A DNA stretch of 50,443 bases from Bradyrhizobium zhengyangense (GCF_022012435.1 NZ_JAKLUA010000026.1:1-50443), one strand, 5' to 3'. Counted from the stretch's first letter, positions 26,225 through 35,818 are shown. The notes: generated from the sequence alone by a model not told the origin. Program-made: numbers and translations.

Positions 26225-27331
26225 CTATCCTGCGATCCGGTCGCGCGAATGCGGCGACAGCCGGGCGCGAAACGCCTCGGTCAGGATTGGCAGCAACCGG
26301 ATCGCGTCCTCGACAATGCCTAAATGCGAGAACTCGAAGATAGGCGCGTTCCTTTCGGTGTTGATGGCGACGATAAGGTCGGCGCCGTCGACACCGACGC
26401 GGTGCTGAATGGCTCCGGAGATTCCGGCGGCGATGTAGAGCTTTGGCCTGATGGTTTTGCCGGTTTGGCCAATTTGCCGGTCGGATGTGACCCAACCCTT
26501 TTGCACCAGGGGGCGCGAGCAGCCAAACTCGGCACCTAGCACGTCGGCGAGCCGGCGCACGAGCCGGAAGTTTTCAGACGAACCAAGGCCGAGGCCTCCG
26601 GCAACGACAACATCGGCATAAGCGAGATTGGATCGTGCGGAATCGCGATCCGGTAGGAACGACAGCACCTTCGTTACGATATCGTCCTCGACAAGTCCAA
26701 GCGGGAGGGTGATGATGCGGCCGATCGGGCGCGCGCAGCGTTCTGGCACAGGCATCACGCGCGGCCGGACTGTAGCCATCTGCGGACGGTAGTTCAGCGT
26801 ATAGATCGTGCATAGCAGCGAGCCGCCAAAGGTCGGACGCGTCGCGGCGAGGGAACCGTCGGCATCGACGTCGAGCTCTGTGCAATCGGCAGTCAGACCA
26901 GTGCGCAATGTCGTTGCGACTGAACCTGCTAGGTCGCGGCCTAGAGTGGTCGCGCCTAGGAGCAAGATCTCGGGCTTGTAGCTATTGACGAGCTTGGTGA
27001 GCGCCTTGATATAGGATTCGTTGCGATAGTCCTTGAGCAGATCATCGGCGACCATATAGACAAGGTCGGCTCCGTAGCAGAACGACTCGGTAGCGGCGGC
27101 CTGCGATGCCTCGCCCTCTTGCCCGATCACCACTGCGGCGAGATCAACTTTGAGCTTGTCAGCAAGCTTGCGGCCAACGCCCATTAGCTCCCAGGATACA
27201 GAGTGGACCTGGCCGCGTTCTTGCTCGATGAAGACCCACACATGTTTGTAGGTCTTGAAGCGGTCAGACAGCTGCTTCTTAGCCGCGGCGCGACTCGAAG
27301 GGGAAGCGCCGATTTCAGATGCGGTATTCAT
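26225..27331 (-). CDS. fixB: electron transfer flavoprotein alpha subunit FixB
   Basis: FixB (368 residues) is the ETF-alpha-like subunit that, with FixA, bifurcates electrons from NADH to quinone and ferredoxin or flavodoxin. The C-terminal FAD domain is clear: GLGLGSSENFRLVRRLADVLGAEFGCSRPLVQKGWV, then GQTGKTIRPKLYIAAGISGAIQHRVG and INTERNAPIFEFSHLGIVEDA. ATG 27331 has AAGAAAGG upstream. It starts 18 bp after fixA. In B. japonicum USDA 110 fixA is apart from fixBCX (from memory); here all four are contiguous. Confidence 0.96.
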   Translation of the reverse strand: MNTASEIGASPSSRAAAKKQLSDRFKTYKHVWVFIEQERGQVHSVSWELMGVGRKLADKLKVDLAAVVIGQEGEASQAAATESFCYGADLVYMVADDLLKDYRNESYIKALTKLVNSYKPEILLLGATTLGRDLAGSVATTLRTGLTADCTELDVDADGSLAATRPTFGGSLLCTIYTLNYRPQMATVRPRVMPVPERCARPIGRIITLPLGLVEDDIVTKVLSFLPDRDSARSNLAYADVVVAGGLGLGSSENFRLVRRLADVLGAEFGCSRPLVQKGWVTSDRQIGQTGKTIRPKLYIAAGISGAIQHRVGVDGADLIVAINTERNAPIFEFSHLGIVEDAIRLLPILTEAFRARLSPHSRDRIAG

Positions 27332-27349
27332 GTTGCGCCTTTCTTTAGC

Positions 27350-28192
27350 TCAATAGCCGCGCGCCAGTGCCGCGAGCTCGATCTCGAGGGCCGGCCGGCA
27401 CCTGAAAATAGCGTTGATCAATGCCTCCGCGGGCTGCTCGTCAGGCTCTATCATCGTGGCCTTCTCGTTGCGGGCGGCTGGTGCGAAAACGCGCTTGACG
27501 ACGGTGGGCGAGCCCCGCAAGCCGCATTGTGAAATGTCATCAACCCCCGCCTGTTGCGCGCTCCATTTCAGGATCGTCGCGCGGGCAGCGCGCAGCGCAT
27601 CAGCCATCGCACCGCGGCGGATCTGGTTCGTCGCTTCGAGCATCGTGACCAGGCAGGGGAGCCGTGTCCGAAGCAACTGGACGCCACCCTCAGAGCGTCG
27701 CTCGACGTCGATGGTGCGGGCATGCAAGTCCAGTGCGCTGATCTTGCCAACATAGGTGAGCTGAAACAGGCCAAGCCGTTTTGCGATGCCAGGGCCGACC
27801 TGTGCGGTGTCTCCATCGATGGTCTGCTTTCCTGTGAAGACAATGTCAGGGGCGCCGAACTCGCTCGAGATCCTACGGATCGCTGTCGCCAAAGCGTAGG
27901 TTGTGGCTAGGGTGTCCGCGCCCGCGAAAAAGCGATCGGTCAGGAGCACCGCACGATCCGCGCCGAAGGTGAGCGCCTTGCGAAGACTGTCCTCGGCAGA
28001 AGGGGGGCCCATAGTCAACACCGTGACTTCGCCGCCGAACTGATCGCGTAGCTCAAGGGCAGCTTCCAATGCAAAGAGATCGTACGGGTTGATGATGGTC
28101 GGCACGCCCTGACGCATGATGGTATTTGTCACGGGATGCACGCGGATCTGTCCGGAGTCTGGAACCTGCTTGATGCAAACGAGCAAGTGCAT
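27350..28192 (-). CDS. fixA: electron transfer flavoprotein beta subunit FixA
   Basis: ATG 28192, with GGAG upstream, gives 280 residues beginning MHLLVCIKQVPDSGQIRVHP, the standard FixA start. Other ETF-beta motifs: INPYDLFALEAALELRDQFGG, VLTMGPPSAEDSLRKALTFGADRAVLLTDRFFAGADTLATTYALA, TGKQTIDGDTAQVGPGIA and LPCLVTMLEATNQIR. FixA binds FAD and NADH with FixB. It follows nifW by about 75 bp. No separate sigma-54 site is seen in that gap, so transcription probably comes from upstream of nifW. Confidence 0.96.
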   Translation of the reverse strand: MHLLVCIKQVPDSGQIRVHPVTNTIMRQGVPTIINPYDLFALEAALELRDQFGGEVTVLTMGPPSAEDSLRKALTFGADRAVLLTDRFFAGADTLATTYALATAIRRISSEFGAPDIVFTGKQTIDGDTAQVGPGIAKRLGLFQLTYVGKISALDLHARTIDVERRSEGGVQLLRTRLPCLVTMLEATNQIRRGAMADALRAARATILKWSAQQAGVDDISQCGLRGSPTVVKRVFAPAARNEKATMIEPDEQPAEALINAIFRCRPALEIELAALARGY

Positions 28193-28267
28193 GATCTTCT
28201 CCAAGACTAATCTCCCCAAAACAGTTCAGAGTGGAATGGCAATCACACCAACGAGAACGAGAACGTT

Positions 28268-28684
28268 TCAGTCGGCGGAGGTTTCGGGTGTAACCGCTAG
28301 GCGCCCGGAGGGCAGTACGCCGCTGCGACTAGGCGTAGCCAGTCCGACAGAGGGCAGTTCAATTTCGTTACCAATCTGCACTAGTACGGGTACAGGCTTG
28401 GTGTCGGGCGCGGCGTCCTTTAAGACCTTGAACACGCGCTGTTCAATCGGCGGTGACGTGACGAAATCTGAATATGCGCGCTCAAGCACGAGTTTGCACC
28501 GTTTAGCAACGCTGTCGTCCGCCAGATCGCTAAGGCTCTCCTTAGCAAGATATTCGCCCATGCGCCTGAGAATGTGCAGCCGCGCAACGTTGACCACTTT
28601 AGGATCGTAGTCGACGCCTAACAGAGCGAAGAACTCTTCGGCAGAAGCGGCTTTGCTGAGGCGCGCGATAATTCCATCAGACAT
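28268..28684 (-). CDS. nifW: nitrogenase stabilising/protective protein NifW
   Basis: NifW (138 residues) associates with the MoFe protein and protects it or assists its maturation in oxygen-exposed cells. The family core is clear: FFALLGVDYDPKVVNVARLHILRRMGEYL followed by CKLVLERAYSDFVTSPPIEQRVFKVLKD. ATG 28684 is preceded by AAGGA. The C-terminal 25 residues are Pro/Ser-rich and unconserved. It heads the fixABCX run. Confidence 0.94.
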   Translation of the reverse strand: MSDGIIARLSKAASAEEFFALLGVDYDPKVVNVARLHILRRMGEYLAKESLSDLADDSVAKRCKLVLERAYSDFVTSPPIEQRVFKVLKDAAPDTKPVPVLVQIGNEIELPSVGLATPSRSGVLPSGRLAVTPETSAD

Positions 28685-29169
28685 TCAAGTTCCTTCATAC
28701 TCTGCGGTCTCTACCGGCCGGGTCTGCTTCGCGGGTGCGCTGATATGCCGAGCGAGCGTTGCGCCTCAACGTCCGGCCCGGTGCGATCTAATTGGTGGCG
28801 ATCTGCACGCCGCGAGTCCGCATCGGCGCGCTCACTCCGGGCGTCGGCAACAGTGGCCGATGCTGGTAGTCCGGAGCCGACCGTCGTCGGACGAGTTGGC
28901 TGGCACGACGGACCGGTGTTCGCGCAAGGCCGTCACTTCCCCATGAAGCTGTGGCGTTGTTGATGCTTGCGGAAATTAGCGCTGATGCGATCGGCACCGT
29001 CTTGCTTTCTGGAGGTTGGCGCTTGGTGTGCCATCGGTCGAGATGATGTTGTTGGTCGACGAGAGATCGGGACTGATCAAGGTCTGATGGTGTCGGGCGG
29101 GGTGCCGTCATCTGGGTCTTTCCATATTCATTCCAATCATCGAAGTGAGCAATGCACGTGCCACCTCAG
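28685..29169 (-). promoter_or_regulatory. nifW-fixABCX upstream region with weak sigma-54 site
   Basis: No gene is seen. The best sigma-54-like site on the minus strand is TGGCACACCAAGCGCC at 29018-29033. It keeps GG-N10-GC and the TGGCAC half but lacks the TT of the -12 element. No TGT-N10-ACA NifA site is found within 150 bp upstream. Expression might also read through from nifH-nifQ. Confidence 0.35.
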
Positions 29170-29820
29170 CTACAGCTTGCGTTCGACCAGGCGGCTCTCA
29201 CCGCTCTCTTCGCCAAAGCAACGACCAAAATCGGCGCATTGGGTGCAGACTGGCGCCCTGCACATACCTAAACTATCGCGTTCGCAGAGCACGCGATAGA
29301 AGAAGCGCTTCCAACGCATATTCCCGGTGTTCCGGCGGGCCAGTGGCGCGAAATGGCGCGTCAGGAGACGGGACAGCTCCGTACGCCCGCGCAGCCCGAG
29401 ATCCTGCCAGAGGTGGTGAGGCTCCATTGCACGTCGCGCTACCATTGCCGCGAGCCAATGGCCGACGTCGCCGGCAGTCGAACGCTGCGCGAGCAGGAGC
29501 TCGCGCAGGACAGCGGTTTCGTCATGGACGTCGGAGGATGAGTTTGGTATCCATGTGAAGGCGCGGGCCGCGGCCGCCGGGAAAAAGCCGGCGAGCAGTT
29601 TTCTCAGGGCATGCTCTGGAATTCCAACGCGTTCTACGATCGAGCCGCCATCCAACGCGGCAGCGACCAGGATTGAGGCCAGTGCATGACGATCGAAATC
29701 ATCGTCGGCGCTGATTTCGGCTTCCGCTGGGTTGCTGCCCGTGAGCAGTCGATAGAGCGCGATTCCGACCTGTTGCACAACGGCGCTCGGCTCAGCCGAT
29801 CGAGAGTTCGACACTTCCAT
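29170..29820 (-). CDS. nifQ: molybdenum-donor protein NifQ
   Basis: NifQ (216 residues from ATG 29820; the frame extends to TTG 29844) carries an Fe-S/Mo cluster and donates molybdenum for FeMo-cofactor synthesis. The C-terminal signature Cx4Cx2Cx5C is complete (CRAPVCTQCADFGRC), preceded by the conserved MRWKRFFYRVLCERD and LRELLLAQRS. The gene lies about 95 bp downstream of nifH in the same orientation, probably in one operon. Confidence 0.93.
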   Translation of the reverse strand: MEVSNSRSAEPSAVVQQVGIALYRLLTGSNPAEAEISADDDFDRHALASILVAAALDGGSIVERVGIPEHALRKLLAGFFPAAAARAFTWIPNSSSDVHDETAVLRELLLAQRSTAGDVGHWLAAMVARRAMEPHHLWQDLGLRGRTELSRLLTRHFAPLARRNTGNMRWKRFFYRVLCERDSLGMCRAPVCTQCADFGRCFGEESGESRLVERKL

Positions 29821-29915
29821 GTTACTCGCTTGCACCTCAGCCAAGAAATGCCCCGCCGCTATTGGAAAGACCGCTGGATAGCCGGCCCCATGAGACGAGG
29901 AGACCGGCAGGATCC

Positions 29916-30800
29916 TTATGGCGTCGCGGGCTGGGCCGCGGTTTTGCCGATCTGGCTCTCGTCTACCGCCTTCATGATCCCGTGTTCCATCAGCATATCC
30001 TCCAGCTCGTCCATGCTGATCGGGGTCGGAACAACGCCCTTCCCGCCGTTGTTGTGTATCTTGGATGCAAGGTTGCGATAATGATCCGCCTGCTTGGAGT
30101 CCGGCGCATACTCCAGCACCGTCATGCGGCGCAGCTCAGCATGCTGCACGATGTTGTCTCGCGGCACGAAGTAGATGAGCTGAGTTCCCAGCTTCTTCGC
30201 CAGCGCGTCCGCTAGCTCCAGCTCCTTGTCGGTCTGACGCTCGTTGCAGACAAGCCCCCCAAGACGGACGCCGCCTGAATGGGCGTATTTCAGAATGCCT
30301 TTGGAGATGTTATTGGCGGCGTACATGGCCATCATCTCGCCGGACATCACAATGTAGATTTCCTGCGCCTTGTTCTCGCGGATCGGCATTGCGAAGCCGC
30401 CGCAGACGACGTCGCCGAGCACGTCGTAGGATACGTAGTCGATGTCCTCATAGGCACCGTTGTGTTCTAGAAAATTGATGGAGGTGATGACCCCCCGCCC
30501 AGCACAACCGACGCCAGGCTCTGGACCACCGGACTCCACGCAGCGGATGTCCTTATATCCGATTTTCATGACGTCCTCGATCTCAAGGTCTTCGACGCTG
30601 CCGACACTGGCGGCGAGGCTGAGAATGGTGTCTTGCGCCTTAGCGTGCAGGATCAAGCGCGTAGAGTCCGCCTTAGGATCGCATCCCACGATAAGGATTC
30701 TGTGGCCCATCTCAGCAAGCGCTGCGAGCGTGTTCTGGGACGTAGTCGACTTTCCGATACCACCTTTGCCGTAAAATGCGATTTGCCTCAGTGACGACAT
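29916..30800 (-). CDS. nifH: nitrogenase iron protein (dinitrogenase reductase)
   Basis: ATG 30800, with GGAGATGAAC upstream, starts a 294-residue NifH. It is a homodimeric ATPase that reduces the MoFe protein and also serves in cofactor maturation. Features: P-loop FYGKGGIGKST (residues about 8-18), VGCDPKADSTRL, the cluster Cys and ADP-ribosylation Arg in GVGCAGRGVI, the second cluster Cys in GDVVCGGFAMPIREN, and QHAELRRMTVLEY. The length is typical. A strong sigma-54 promoter and a NifA site lie upstream. Confidence 0.99.
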   Translation of the reverse strand: MSSLRQIAFYGKGGIGKSTTSQNTLAALAEMGHRILIVGCDPKADSTRLILHAKAQDTILSLAASVGSVEDLEIEDVMKIGYKDIRCVESGGPEPGVGCAGRGVITSINFLEHNGAYEDIDYVSYDVLGDVVCGGFAMPIRENKAQEIYIVMSGEMMAMYAANNISKGILKYAHSGGVRLGGLVCNERQTDKELELADALAKKLGTQLIYFVPRDNIVQHAELRRMTVLEYAPDSKQADHYRNLASKIHNNGGKGVVPTPISMDELEDMLMEHGIMKAVDESQIGKTAAQPATP

Positions 30801-30949
30801 GTTCATCTCCATTAAGCGGGTGCCAAAAGCACCGCGCAGTCTCGCGTCGCATTGAGCCACCGTCAGAAGCGGCGACCCGAGGATTCGGTAGGGAGAGTTT
30901 GGAGCCGCCAGCCGAGCTCTCAGCTCCCACCGTGTTGCTGTATGCGAAG

Positions 30950-30965
30950 TGCAACTGGTGTGCCG
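30950..30965 (-). promoter_or_regulatory. nifH sigma-54 (-24/-12) promoter
   Basis: On the minus strand CGGCACACCAGTTGCA matches the consensus TGGCACG-N4-TTGCW in nearly every position. Transcription should start near 30938, giving a leader of about 138 nt to the nifH ATG. Confidence 0.85.
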
Positions 30966-31036
30966 TTGGCTCCGCGCGGACTAAGGCGCTGAGTACGCTC
31001 GCAAAGTGGTTCGCCCGGAGCCGAAGTTGGAAGGGA

Positions 31037-31078
31037 TGTCGCCTCTACGAAAGTCAGGCCAGTGTGAGGATCCAGACA
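31037..31078. promoter_or_regulatory. NifA upstream activator sites for nifH
   Basis: TGTGAGGATCCAGACA at 31063-31078 is a perfect TGT-N10-ACA NifA-binding site about 100 bp from the -24 element. A degenerate second site (TGT-N10-AAA, 31037-31052) lies 26 bp away and may allow cooperative binding. Confidence 0.8.
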
Positions 31079-32204
31079 AAGGAGCGCCGCCATGGTAAGA
31101 TCACAGCGTATCTGCGCCGCCATAGGCGGGGGAAAGGTTGCTTCAGGTTGGGCGCTAGCGTTTAGACGCGTCGGTGCAGATCGGTATTGCGACAGTTAAG
31201 GAGCCATTGTCCAATGTCTGTGACGGACGAAAGTGGATCAGCTATGCCGCCCAGAGCCTGTCGCATGCGGGAATCGAGAGCGACAGCCTCGCCTCGGGCG
31301 GAGGCCGACTCTCCCGAAAGGGGCGTGGGCTGGCTGAACCCTGCTCGGCTGCTGTTCGGCGCCTTCTTGATGGAGCGCAGCGTTAAACCGATCGCCTAAG
31401 GCAGGAAGCGCGCTCCCGGCGCGAACATCTCGCTGTCGTCGACAAGTGCGACGAAGCCACGGATAAGCGATGAATACTGGCGCTAACGGCTGTTGCAATC
31501 ATGCAGGTGCTTGAAGACGTTCGGGCAACCTGAACTGCAGGCGCCTCGCCAAAGCGCGATAAGAAGGAGCTTCTGGCGCGAGCAATGGACCGCACAGCGA
31601 TGGTGCGGCTTCCTTAGGAAGACGCCTGTCACGTTATGGCTGGACTGGCCGCGGCAGGGAAACCCGAGAGCCGAGATAGAGCGAGCCGGGTCGGATGCGG
31701 CGGCGCCTAGTTACGCCAATGCTCTGGGATATTCTGGTCTTACCCCTGGCTGACGAGCGCTGAAGCGAGCGTCGATCGCGAGGCCTCAGGCCGGCCATTG
31801 GCCAGCGAAGAGCCGGAAGTGTGCACCGGCCGCCGTTGTCCTGCCGTGCAGAAGCACCGCCGTGTGTGCGATCTTCCATAAAAGCACGTTCTCACTGGAA
31901 TAATCGTACGTAGATGCGTCGCTCGTGTGCCCTCTCATGTTTCGATGTGCATCCGGTGATGCCTTCGTGCCGCAAGCGCATGCGTACCGCCCGCTTTCTC
32001 GCCTGGGAGGCGACCGACCGCCACCCGCGGAATCAACGATTTGGATCGACAGGTCTGCATAGTGTCGGTCAGCAACATAATGCGCCTAGTTGGTCGGCGC
32101 GCGCCTAGACATCGTCGGTCGATTCTTGGAAAAGACGCGGTCGTGGTGCCGATCGACTGCCCCTTACGTGCCGGCGACTAACAATTGTCAATCCAGCGCG
32201 ACTA
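31079..32204. other. gene-poor region between nifZ and nifH
   Basis: About 1.1 kb lacks a gene I can support. Short frames occur on both strands (for example one ending GVGWLNPARLLFGAFLMERS near 31330-31390, plus strand) but match no family that I know. The region probably holds remnants of genes or insertions lost from the island. Confidence 0.35.
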
Positions 32205-32519
32205 TCAGCACTCGTCCGGTAACTGGACGTGCCTGATGCCGTCGCGCGGCGCAACGCGATCAAGCTCCTTGCGCTTCATCCCGACGCGGCGACCGCTTTC
32301 GATGAAATCGACGCCATAAATGTAGAATCGCTGGAGGAAGGTGCCAATCGAGACGACATAGCCGATCTCGCCCTTCACAGCGAGAACCTCGCCGATCTCC
32401 TTGCCAGCATACGTCCCATCATTTCGAATGGTGCGCGTTGCCCGCACTTTCTCTCCATAGCTGAAAAACGGCTGGGCCGTTAGCTCGATAAAGTCGTCGT
32501 CGTTCACGTGGTCGCTCAT
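32205..32519 (-). CDS. nifZ: nitrogen fixation protein NifZ
   Basis: NifZ (104 residues) helps mature the second P-cluster of the MoFe protein. The family core is present: YGEKVRATRTIRNDGTYAGKEIGEVLAVKGEIGYVVSIGTFLQRFYIYGVDFIESGRRVGMKRKEL. ATG 32519 has GAGGAA upstream. It lies on the minus strand downstream of nifB and frxA, from which it is now split by about 940 bp of decayed sequence. Confidence 0.94.
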   Translation of the reverse strand: MSDHVNDDDFIELTAQPFFSYGEKVRATRTIRNDGTYAGKEIGEVLAVKGEIGYVVSIGTFLQRFYIYGVDFIESGRRVGMKRKELDRVAPRDGIRHVQLPDEC

Positions 32520-33462
32520 ACTCGCATTTCCTCGCTCCAGCGGAGGGGTGGCCGGCGGCCGCGCGCGTTTTGCACGAGGCTATCATGGCTTTCGCCCCGC
32601 ACCATGAGCTCGCCAGCCACGGCACGAGCCGTAACGCTGAAATGGATGTCGGATGGCGGGCCGTCAAGTGCACTGCAGCGTGGCGTTAGGTAAGCATGCC
32701 GGGTAGCCATGCGTAAAATGCCTTGGGCCACGACCGGGTGGACATTGGCCTCGTCTTGATTATCCCTCCAGGGAGCTCCGGTGTTAGCCGGTACATGCTA
32801 GCATCTGAGTTTTCGCCGGCCTCGCCGGCAACGATCGGCTGCAGGCTGCCATTCTCGATCGGCTTTCGAACTCGCATCTTCGTCGCGCGATGCGGAGCGT
32901 TTCGCGACGGCACACCAAATTGCTCGGCCAGGCGTTGAGGGGATGCCCGCGGATCTGTTGACGAGATCGCCCAGCAGAGGTGACGCAAGACCAGAATGAG
33001 AGCCCTACTGCGATTGCGCAGCGACGATACGCGAATATGGCGGGTGGGCCTCGTCGAGGCGCTGGGCGAGGAAAAGGCGGTGCGGTGCTAGCAATGGTAC
33101 ACCTAAGCGCGACTGATCTGGTAGGCGCCCGCGCCATGGACCGCCAATTCAGACAACGATTGCGTCGACCTGGCGTTCCGGTCGAGAGCCTCGACGCCGC
33201 CATAACTCATCATAGTGTCTGTCCTCTCGAACACGTTCAGCAAAACCTTGGCGTCGATTGTATCGCTGGGGTCGAGCTCCAGTAGCTCCTGGATCTCGAG
33301 CCGCCGCTCGGCGACCCGGCCCGCCGGTCGGGGCTCAGCGGTTACGCTCGGGCGGCTGCCAGGCTGGGAGCAGTCGCCCGAGCAGAAAGCTGCCTCCAAT
33401 GCCGCGGTCGCTGCGGGGCATTCTTGACGTCGATTGGCGCGTTGTCGGTATGACCATGAAGG
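32520..33462. other. decayed region between frxA and nifZ
   Basis: No intact known gene is seen. A minus-strand frame (33103-33399) contains AERRLEIQELLELDPSDTIDAKVLLNVFERTDTMMSYGG, which looks protein-like but matches no family I can name. In other rhizobia a 4Fe-4S leucine-rich-repeat-variant gene can lie in this position, so a remnant of that gene is possible but not shown. Confidence 0.3.
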
Positions 33463-33702
33463 TCATGCTGTTTCCCCTCTAGCAGGCGCTTGGTAGCGCG
33501 GTAGCGAGGTATCGATGACGCAGGTTCTGTCCACAGGACAAACGGCCACACATTGCGGCTCGTCGAAGTGCCCGATGCACTCAGTGCACTTCTTTGAATC
33601 GATTACGAAAGAGCCATCCCTCTCAAAGATTGCTGCATTCGGACATTCCAGCTCGCAGGCGGAGCAGCCCGTACATTGCGAAGAAACGATCTTGAATGGC
33701 AT
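33463..33702 (-). CDS. fdxN: 2[4Fe-4S] ferredoxin (FrxA/FdxN type)
   Basis: This 79-residue bacterial-type ferredoxin from ATG 33702 (GAGGAG upstream) has both cluster motifs: CTGCSACELECP near the N-terminus and CTECIGHFDEPQCVAVCP with the insertion typical of nif-linked FdxN/FrxA ferredoxins. It starts 10 bp after nifB. FdxN supplies electrons for nitrogenase or for NifB-cofactor synthesis. Confidence 0.95.
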   Translation of the reverse strand: MPFKIVSSQCTGCSACELECPNAAIFERDGSFVIDSKKCTECIGHFDEPQCVAVCPVDRTCVIDTSLPRYQAPARGETA

Positions 33703-33712
33703 TGATGTCTCC

Positions 33713-35269
33713 TCAAGCTGCAGAAATAACCGTGGCGTTGCGACTGCCGGCCTGAATGCGCTGCACGTGTGCAATCTCGCCGCTGTTGACTTTCTTCAGA
33801 TAGGCTGTGAACCACACGATCGCCGACTTGACGATGAAGTCATGGGCGAATTGATCGACTGGCGTGATGCCTGCCTTGATCAGGGCCTCCCTCGGGCAGG
33901 CGCCGATCTTAGCCACGAACACTGCGTGGCAATCATTGATTGCGCTGATAATCGAAGCCAAGCTGCCCTCCTCGCCGTAGCCGCCCTGGCAATAGACATC
34001 GACGCGGCGGTGGCCTACGAATTTCGCCCCTGCCTTCGAGAGCTCGTAAACCTGGAACTCCGCAGCGTGGCCAAAGTGCTCATTGATCAGACCAGAGCCC
34101 TTAGTCGCGACCGCAGCCAGCACCTTGATGTCGCTTGACACATCCGCCAGTCCGACAAGCGCGTCATGCCCTGCCACAATCATAGCGGCGCGCTCCTTCT
34201 CGACCTTGGCTCGGTAAGCCTTACGGGTGTCCATATCGTAGTTCAGCTCCATTGACATGATCCTCTCGATGGTGAACTCGGCGGTGCGGCTCTCGCCAAG
34301 CAGACCGACAGCGTCAGCGCGGCACTGACGGCAGTGCCGCATCATAATCATCTCGCCTTCGCAGGAGTCTTGAACGGCTTTCAACTCCTGAGGGCTCGGG
34401 CCACGCTGACCGCTGGCGCCGAAAGCAGTGCCGTGCTCCGGTGAGGAGATAAGCGGCATGATGTTGTGCAAAAAACCGCCGCGCGATTTCACTACCTTGT
34501 TGACCTCCGCAAGGTGATGGTCGTTAATCCCCGGTATCATTACAGAGTTGACTTTGGTGAGGACACCGCGCTCGGTGAGCATCTGAAGCCCCTGAAGCTG
34601 GCGTTCAGTCAAAATCTTAGCCGCTTCATGGCCGGTGTAACGCTTGTGCTTATAGAAGATCCAAGGATAGATCCGAGTGCCGATCTCAGGATCGACCGTG
34701 TTGATGGTGATCGTGACATGGTCGACGTTGAAATTGGAAATGGCGTCGATGTAATCCGGCAGCATAAGCCCATTTGTGGACAGGCACAGCTTTATGTCGG
34801 GGGCCGCGGTCTTGACTAGCTCGAAGGTTTTGAACGTCCTTTTGGGGTTCGCCAGCGGATCGCCCGGGCCAGCAATGCCGAGCACCGTCATCTGCGGGAC
34901 GGCCGAGGCGACCGCCAGTACTTTCTTGACAGCTTGTTCGGGCGACAGCCTCTCGCTGACCACGCCAGGGCGCGACTCGTTTGCGCAGTCGTATTTGCGA
35001 TTACAGTAGTTACACTGAATATTGCAAGCGGGTGCCACCGCGACATGCATGCGCGCGTAGTGATGATGCGCCTCCTCGCTATAGCATGGATGGGTCTTCA
35101 CTTTGTCCCAGAGTCCGGACGGCAGATCTCCCTGCCCTTTTTGCGATCCGCACTTTCCTTGACCGCAACAACCTGAGGTGCTGCAGCTCTTGCGCCCGAC
35201 CTGCTTGGTATCGCCGAGAGCGGTGAGGATATCGCTCCTGCTAGCGCCGTGTTGAGCTGAAGCGTACAT
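33713..35269 (-). CDS. nifB: FeMo-cofactor biosynthesis radical SAM protein NifB
   Basis: NifB (518 residues from ATG 35269, GGGAGA upstream) makes the 8Fe-9S-C NifB-co precursor, with SAM supplying the carbide. The radical SAM motif is ACNIQCNYCNRKYDC (CxxxCxxC), followed by LGIAGPGDPLANP, LCLSTNGLMLPDYID and VTITINTVDPEIG. A C-terminal NifX-like cofactor-binding domain covers roughly the last 115 residues (KGSGLINEHFGHAAEFQVYEL ... KIGACPREALIKAGITPV). An N-terminal Cys-rich stretch (SCSTSGCCGQGKCG) is typical of rhizobial NifB. It is complete. Confidence 0.98.
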   Translation of the reverse strand: MYASAQHGASRSDILTALGDTKQVGRKSCSTSGCCGQGKCGSQKGQGDLPSGLWDKVKTHPCYSEEAHHHYARMHVAVAPACNIQCNYCNRKYDCANESRPGVVSERLSPEQAVKKVLAVASAVPQMTVLGIAGPGDPLANPKRTFKTFELVKTAAPDIKLCLSTNGLMLPDYIDAISNFNVDHVTITINTVDPEIGTRIYPWIFYKHKRYTGHEAAKILTERQLQGLQMLTERGVLTKVNSVMIPGINDHHLAEVNKVVKSRGGFLHNIMPLISSPEHGTAFGASGQRGPSPQELKAVQDSCEGEMIMMRHCRQCRADAVGLLGESRTAEFTIERIMSMELNYDMDTRKAYRAKVEKERAAMIVAGHDALVGLADVSSDIKVLAAVATKGSGLINEHFGHAAEFQVYELSKAGAKFVGHRRVDVYCQGGYGEEGSLASIISAINDCHAVFVAKIGACPREALIKAGITPVDQFAHDFIVKSAIVWFTAYLKKVNSGEIAHVQRIQAGSRNATVISAA

Positions 35270-35351
35270 TTGGTCATTCTCCCTGGAGACCGAATAGATT
35301 GGAAGCTCGGATCTTGCCAAGCGTCTGATGCGTCGTTCTAGAACGGCCTTC

Positions 35352-35367
35352 AGCAACCTCTATGCCA
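35352..35367 (-). promoter_or_regulatory. nifB sigma-54 promoter
   Basis: The minus strand reads TGGCATAGAGGTTGCT, matching TGGCACG-N4-TTGCW at all but two positions. A near-consensus NifA site (TGT-N10-ACG) lies at 35426-35441, about 60 bp upstream. Confidence 0.8.
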
Positions 35368-35818
35368 GCGTTGGGTCCATGCGCTGGTTTGCGCCTGCAA
35401 GATTGGTCGTTACAGAAGTCGAGTATGTCGGGTAGCCGACGCACGTTGGAAAATGGACGAATTTGGCGTTACCAGAGAGCGCTTTTACGAAAATGGTCTG
35501 CGCATCCCCGGTTCGACCGATCGTATCTGGCTATCATGAGCCAGAGCGTCAGCCCGAACCTGGCCGCGCGCGCAAATTAAAATGAATCGAATTGAAGCCC
35601 AGGGCGCAAAGAGGAGTTCGCTCTAAAGACAGCGTTTGGTCGCGCGCCGAAGGGGGACGCCCGCCAAGCGTAGGGGCGTCCGTCGCGTTCTAGCAGGCCG
35701 TTGAAAAAAAGTCGCTCGCCGCTGATGGTGGTACCGTGATCCATTGGCGGCTCCGACAAACTTCGGAGATGGTGCCTGGGTCGCGGCGATAATCGAATGG
35801 GCGAGCTGTATAGCTAGC

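Noticed and set aside
28905..28930. TGGCACG on the plus strand as a sigma-54 promoter
   Set aside because: After the -24 half, the -12 position reads ACCGG instead of TTGC.
28993..29010. CGGCACCGTCTTGCTT on the plus strand as a sigma-54 promoter
   Set aside because: The spacing between GG and GC is 9 instead of 10, and no gene follows on that strand.
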